From: Moringa oleifera
Lineage: Eukaryota > Streptophyta > Magnoliopsida > Brassicales > Moringaceae
Direction: 5' to 3'
Assembly: GCA_021397835.1 (NCBI GenBank)
Contig: JAJFZO010000049.1
Coordinates: forward strand, 1,369,001-1,433,000
DNA: 64,000 nt
Shown: positions 59,192 through 64,000 of the stretch, piece by piece
Layout of the letters: every line of letters begins with the position of its first letter
How positions within the stretch are numbered: the first letter of the stretch is position 1
The notes under the pieces: model-generated
What the model saw: the letters and a program-made list of their open reading frames with translations, nothing else
Told to the model about the DNA's origin: nothing
The model's database searches: none
Translations under genes and position numbers: made by a program

Positions 59192-61911
59192 ATGTCTCAG
59201 TTCTTGCATCAAAGATCCATTCACAATCCATTCTCAAATCCATATCCGATATCTCCACGCTCTTCGTTCATGTCTCAGAGACCCATTTCAGTTTTCAGTC
59301 GGATGGGCCTTATCGCCATGCTCTCTCTCATGGTAATACTTGGGTTATACCTGCCCTGGATAGGCTATCCGAGGTTCTTTTTCCCTACCGCCAGATCTTC
59401 ACTCTCCAAATGGCGCGATTACACGCTGGCTCAAGCGGTATCGTTCGTGGCCAAGAACGGGACTGTCATTGTCTGCGCTGTCAGTCAGCCTTACTTGCCC
59501 TTCCTCAACAACTGGTTGATAAGTATAGCGAGGCAAAAGCACCAAGAAAAGGTACTTGTGATAGCTGAGGATTATGCTACTCTTTATAAGGTCAATGAGA
59601 AGTGGCCTGGTCACGCCGTGCTTGTCCCGCCTGCACCCGATTTGCAAACTGCTTATAAGTTTGGTTCTCTGGTATAATTCCTCTCTACAAATCTTGCTTT
59701 AGTAATTTCTTTTTCCTATTTATTTCGATTTTAGTTCTTGTCAGAATGCACACAGGGTAAGATGATAAATGGTGAAAAATGTGATCTGGTTTATTTCGAG
59801 ATTCGTCCATGAAATTTGGGTTTGGATTTGTTTTGTCACATAGTGGAATTCCAGCTTTTACAGTATCAATCAGCTCTTGTGATTTACAGTTTCTTTACTC
59901 TGAACAGATTTTGTCTCACAATTGTGTTGCTTACACTTATTTGTTTGTAGAAACTAGTTGCAACCATTTCATTTCAATTGCTCTTGATGTTATCTAGTTA
60001 ATTTTGTCAGCAACTACTCCTAAACTTGTGCAAATAAGCAGAATGTTGATTTTTGTAGTTGATGTTCCTTTCAACTTTGATGGCACTGGTGTGAACAAAG
60101 AATTTGGTATATCCTTAATGATGGTTGTGCTGATTCTCATAGATATATATTTCCTGGAGGGAGCTGACATTGGATGGCCCTCAATTTAGCTCTGGAATGG
60201 CTCTGCCCTTCCCTAAAGCACTTCGCCAATTTTGAATTGTACGCAAAGTGCAAAGATGTTATTCCATTAGTTCTTGGGAGAAATCTACTTTATTTAATTT
60301 TTTTTTCTCCCCTTAAATGAGGTCTTGTAGTAGTATAGATGTCAATATAATCATATAGACATGTGTCTTCTTTTTCCTACCAAATTGCCTTGGATAATTG
60401 TATCTTCTTTATGAAATGATCTCTGTTGGTTTCCTTCTCAGGGGTTCTTCAATTTTACATCCCGAAGGCCTCGACATCTTTTACACATTTTGGAGCTCGG
60501 TTATAATGTTATGTACAATGACGTAGATATGGTTTGGCTAGGAGATCCCTTTACTTTTCTAGAGGGGAATCATGATGTTTACTTCACCGATGACATGGCT
60601 GCGGTATGTATGCTAACTCTACTGCCAGTTTTAATGTACATTGCTGTGAAGTTTACCATATTCTGAACTTGGACTGGACAGAAGATGGTGCTGCACATAT
60701 TTTCAGATGGGCTATTCCAACATGATAACTCCAATACAGACATTTAAAATGAAAAAATTGAAGTTAAAAGAGGTGATAATATCTGTTGAAAGTTACCTCA
60801 ACTTTTATTTTCTATCCCTCATCATTGCCTTCCATTTGACCATAAAAAAGTTTAAGCTTGTGTTGTCTTTCGGTGGTCCAATTGGTGTGAAAATCAAGGT
60901 TAGCTTATGGTCTTAGAATGCTGCATAGCAGCTTATTGGTATTAAAATCAACATACAAGAGTAACATTTATTGCCAGTAGCTCCACACTTTGTGAGGGGG
61001 GTTGTGCTGCTGCTAATCATGCCAATCACATCTTTTCTTTGGGAATTATAGTATATGCACTTTTGGATCTTGTATGTTGCACTTATTTGTAGGGAATAGT
61101 TCAGATTAAAGTATGTGATCTCTGTAGCTCAATTGCTTTGGCCATATCGCTCTCCTTGCTTCTGTTTTCTTGTCATGATAGAAACAATAATTGTATTTGT
61201 CATGTTACTCATTTATGTCCTTTCTTTGTGGGAACCCAGGTGAAACCTCTGAACCACTCCCATGATTTGCCACCTCCGGGGAAAAAGGGGCGCACTTATA
61301 TTTGTAGCTGTATGATTTTTCTGCGGCCCACTGGTGGGGCAAAACTAGTTATGCAAAAATGGATTGAAGAACTTCAAGCTCAGCCATGGTCCAAAGCTAA
61401 GAAGGCAAATGATCAGCCTGCATTTAATTGGGCATTAAATAAGACTGCTGGGCAGGTATTTTCAATGTGCCTTACTATTATTGCTCAGACCATATCCCGA
61501 AAAACTATGTTCTCAGTTATGTATTTGTCTGGCTGAGATTCACTCTAGTTGATATTGGTTTTTTGATTTCATGTAGCTAACAAAAAAATCTAAGTTCCTA
61601 TTTCCAATTCGTCATCATGAGTATTCTCTTGCTGGTTGACTTTCTGTGGGTTTAGCTTTGCCTGCTTCCTCATTTCTGATTCTTTGACGAAAATTCTGCA
61701 GGTGGATCTCTACCTGCTTCCCCAAGCAGCCTTTCCAACAGGAGGATTATACTTCAAGAATCAGACATGGGTGCAAGAAACCAAGGGGATGCATGTTATC
61801 ATTCATAACAATTATATCACAGGTTTCGAGAAGAAGATCAAGCGCTTCCGTGATTATGGTCTCTGGTTGGTGGATGATCATGCCCTTGAGTCCCCACTGG
61901 GCAGACTATAG
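59192..61911 (+). CDS. Rhamnogalacturonan-II alpha-1,3-xylosyltransferase (RGXT/MGP4 type, GT77)
   Basis: Four exons, 59192-59671, 60442-60603, 61240-61455 and 61702-61911, give 355 residues, the usual length of this family. A basic N-terminal tail and one hydrophobic helix (about 38-56) mark a type II Golgi membrane protein. The catalytic part has VIVCAVSQPYLPFLNNWLIS, VLVIAEDYATLYKVN, and the DxD motif in YNDVDMVWLGDP (D187-V-D189) that binds metal and UDP-sugar. FNWALNKTAGQVDLYLLPQ and FPTGGLYFKNQTWV follow. This matches RGXT1-4/MGP4, which add xylose from UDP-Xyl to fucose in RG-II, a pectin that is cross-linked by borate. MGP4 (At4g01220) is needed for pollen tube growth. The gene to the right matches At4g01210, supporting the MGP4 position. 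Intron phases are all zero. Confidence 0.92.
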
Positions 61912-63529
61912 TGAGCTGGAGACCCATGTGATCTCCTTCTGCAGACAAATCAGTCCTTGTTGAAGCACAAGTACAAAACTACTTCGCCAATTGAGTCATT
62001 TTTCTGCATGTCAGCTGCTATCATGGAGGCACATGAAGATAGGCAGCAGCAGTAACTGATGGTGTTAATCTAAAGTCAACATCTTCATTTCATCTATGCC
62101 AAGTTGATACAAGAAAGTGTGCTCCTTTGTAAACTGGCTATCTCTATACTCTGGAATTTGTCATAATCATTATGGACTTGAGGTCTTGTCTGTTCTCCAT
62201 TTTCATGTGGGCACAACAGTTAGACTTCTTATTTCTCATGTACTTCAATTTCCCTTGAGCAATTTTGTTATGCTGTGGGAGTTTGAAAAATGCACACAAA
62301 TTTGCAGTGAATTAAACTTCTTCCCAGATCAAGCAGTAATAAGTTGGATTGCATCATATAAGCATTTCTTAGATGGAGAGCTGGAAGAATTAATGCAGGA
62401 AAAAAGGACGGCTGACACAGAGTGATGAAACAGGGGGAATAAGTGACAATTAAAAACGAAGTCTGCGTTTGCCGGGAGTCGAACCCGGGTCTATTGCTTG
62501 GAAGGCAATTATCCTAACCGTTGGACTACAAACGCGTTACAGGATTTCTGTGATCTATATAGCAGCAAAACAAATTGAAATTCAAAGCAAACTAATCAAC
62601 TCCTTCAAATCCAATTTTATCAAAATTTTCCTTTACTCCTTTCCGAAAATTAACAAAACCGGAGAAATTAAGAAAGAAAGGCAAAGGTTTTCATTTTCTT
62701 GTTTTAATTTGAGATCAGCAATGCTTGACAGCTTATGTGATGGCCGTCCCAGTTGCCTAAGCTGTCAAATTATTCATTTTGCAAGCCAAGTTTTTCCACA
62801 ACAGCACCTTCTTAATTGTACATGAACTCAAAAGGATGCCATCCTTGTGTTGCCCCACCAAAGCCAACACCCTTTGTAATATTTAATCCTTCTAATAATT
62901 CACGGTCATTTATTTTATTTATGTATGGCAATTACCCATTTCTCAATTCTCCACTTTCTCAAGAAATCATATAATTTTGCAATATGAACAAAGATGGGTA
63001 CTTCCCACATTTACTTTAATTTCTCATTATCTAATAACTTTTTATGATTATAAAGGGAGCTGTAGAAGAAAAATATTTATGAGAATTTTTTTTTGGTGAT
63101 CAGCTTTGTACTAGATATTTAACCAGATTCGAGGGGAAAATGAGAAGGACTTAAACGACAAGCCCATCTATAAATCAGGGAAATTAGATACGGCCTCAGA
63201 GTTTGTAGCTGACAGGCAGTCGTGTATATGTCCTTTGCTTATCATTTTCTCAAGATCACAAAGTTCTTGTTGTTTCTTTCAAATCTATCCTTTATAAATC
63301 TGTAAAAAGAGCAAAGCCTCTCTGTTAATTCGCTCTTTTTGACGTTTTTAAGTCGACCAGATACACGTCAATAGCCTTACGTTTCTGTCTCGCTCTCTCT
63401 TCTTTCTCTCTCATCTTTTACTAAGCTCACAAGCTTCTCCAGTGATTTTGTATCACTGGTTTTCATTGCTATTCTGGATTCTCTCATTGAGACGCTCTTT
63501 TGTTCCAAGCCGTCGGGACTCTGGTTTGT
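61912..63529. other. RGXT 3' UTR, tRNA-Gly and upstream region of the second glycosyltransferase
   Basis: Apart from the tRNA at 62464-62535 no gene is seen. The open frame 62117-62425 lies in the 3' flank and has no ATG-based product I recognise. Confidence 0.55.
62464..62535 (-). tRNA. tRNA-Gly (TCC)
   Basis: On the minus strand: acceptor GCGTTTG pairs with CAAACGC, D-arm GTCCAACGGTTAGGAT, anticodon arm ATTGCCTTCCAAGCAAT with anticodon TCC, T-arm CCGGGTTCGACTCCCGG and discriminator A (complement of 62464). 72 nt, no intron. A T5 terminator lies downstream on the minus strand (A5 at 62452-62456 on the plus strand). Confidence 0.97.
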
Positions 63530-63648
63530 ATGTGCTGGATGCTCTTCTTGACCGTGATTTGCCTGGAATCTTGTCTGTTGGTTTGCTTGTGGTTGTCTCA
63601 ATTTGAATCTTTATCTCTTCTTCAGTGTAAATTTTATTGAGGATGTAA
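63530..63648 (+). promoter_or_regulatory. Upstream ORFs: 36-codon uORF and AUG-stop (ATGTAA) abutting the main start
   Basis: An ATG at 63530 opens 36 codons ending at TGA 63638-63640. After GG comes ATGTAA (63643-63648), a start codon followed at once by a stop, and the main ATG begins at the next base (63649). GTATGT at 63528 with a pyrimidine tract and CAG ending at 63624 could be a leader intron; splicing it would remove the first uORF start but keep ATGTAA. In Arabidopsis NIP5;1, AUG-stop units in the leader cause boron-dependent ribosome stalling. A similar role here is inference. Confidence 0.6.
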
Positions 63649-64000
63649 ATGGGTTCTCTTGAAAGTGGGGTTCCATTCAAGAGGGACAGTCTTCTTCGCT
63701 CTTCTTCCACTGGCAGAAGTGAGAGACACTCATTTCTGCAGAGACCCAGATCAAGATTTTCAAGGTTTCTGCTTTTCAAGAAGCTAGATTATCTCCAATG
63801 GATTTGCACAGCTGCTGTGTTCCTTTTCTTTGTGGTCTTTTTCCAGATGTTTTTACTTGGGTCCGTGATGGATAAATCAGAAAAATCATGGCGAAAGATG
63901 GAGATAGTGTCTGGGGATTTGATGCATTTGAAGGAAATGGGTATTTTACATTTCGGTGAGGATATTAGATTTGAGCCTTCAAAGCTTTTCGAGAGATTCC
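63649..64000 (+). CDS. Glycosyltransferase-like type II membrane protein, N-terminal part (At4g01210-like)
   Basis: Only the first 117 codons lie in the window; the frame runs off the end. The protein starts MGSLESGVPFKRDSLLRSSS, with a basic Ser/Arg-rich cytosolic tail (RQRPRSRFSRF-type segment near 31-40), one hydrophobic helix (about 50-70, WICTAAVFLFFVVFFQMFLL) and a stem containing LMHLKEMGILHFGEDIRFEP. I recall this N-terminus in the plant family of large glycosyl transferase family 1 proteins (At4g01210, At5g04480), about 1000 residues long. In Arabidopsis At4g01210 is next to MGP4, as here. The catalytic domain is outside the window, so activity is not visible. The start is unusual because ATGTAA lies directly before it. 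Confidence 0.7.
   Translation, partial: MGSLESGVPFKRDSLLRSSSTGRSERHSFLQRPRSRFSRFLLFKKLDYLQWICTAAVFLFFVVFFQMFLLGSVMDKSEKSWRKMEIVSGDLMHLKEMGILHFGEDIRFEPSKLFERF

Noticed and set aside
63377..63779. Minus-strand open frames of 74 and 108 residues at the right edge
   Set aside because: Antisense to the leader and first exon of the second glycosyltransferase; charged low-complexity peptides.

Overview
The window is nuclear DNA from a flowering plant, almost certainly a eudicot. The genes are split by many short GT-AG introns, the intergenic DNA is very AT-rich, plant-only families are present (WRKY, ATL RING-H2, LEA_2, RTNLB reticulon, sphingolipid delta-8 desaturase, hevamine-type chitinase, RG-II xylosyltransferase), and nuclear tRNA genes lie between genes. 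The species cannot be named from the sequence alone.

Layout, left to right: last exon of a prolyl-aminopeptidase-like hydrolase (1-374); mitoribosomal protein mL46 (2617-5954); a group IIc WRKY factor (7234-7965); LEA14 (9389-10305) behind an ABRE/CE3-type promoter; tRNA-Ala (10590-10662); a membrane-anchored LEA_2 protein (11298-11954); an ATL67/68-like RING-H2 ligase (13072-13671); a type II membrane methyltransferase-like protein (15071-16498); a reticulon (18916-21021), tail to tail with a 15-exon Golgi golgin of the GC3/GC4 type (21665-32094, minus); weak coding-like remains (33.2-34.0 kb); the minor-spliceosome U11/U12-59K protein (34562-37468, minus); tRNA-Leu (38014-38097); a long AT-rich interval holding a pseudogene split by a solo LTR (40678-41551); a class III chitinase (42818-43711); sphingolipid delta-8 desaturase (46558-47904); a DUF2358 protein (48995-51250); ABI1L1/ABIL1, a WAVE-complex subunit (53535-57623); an RG-II xylosyltransferase of the RGXT/MGP4 type (59192-61911); tRNA-Gly (62464-62535, minus); and the start of a second glycosyltransferase-like gene (63649 onward).

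Exon models were built by hand from splice signals and reading frame. Every complete multi-exon model keeps frame across all junctions and gives a protein of normal family length. From memory, the order WRKY43 - LEA - LEA_2 - ATL67 - RTNLB - GC4 - U11/U12-59K - SLD - DUF2358 - ABIL1 matches Arabidopsis At2g46130 to At2g46225. The aminopeptidase, ATL68, RTNLB6, GDAP1 and SLD1 match the sister block At3g61540 to At3g61580. The two terminal glycosyltransferases match At4g01220 and At4g01210. The window therefore looks like one little-fractionated copy of an ancestral eudicot segment, and not a functional cluster.

No wholly new system is evident. The best leads are an AUG-stop (ATGTAA) abutting the start codon of the last gene, beside an RG-II (borate-crosslinked pectin) biosynthesis gene; a frame-continuous pseudogene interrupted by a clean 497-bp solo LTR with 5-bp target-site duplications; two unexplained exon-like remains; and a G23 homopolymer.
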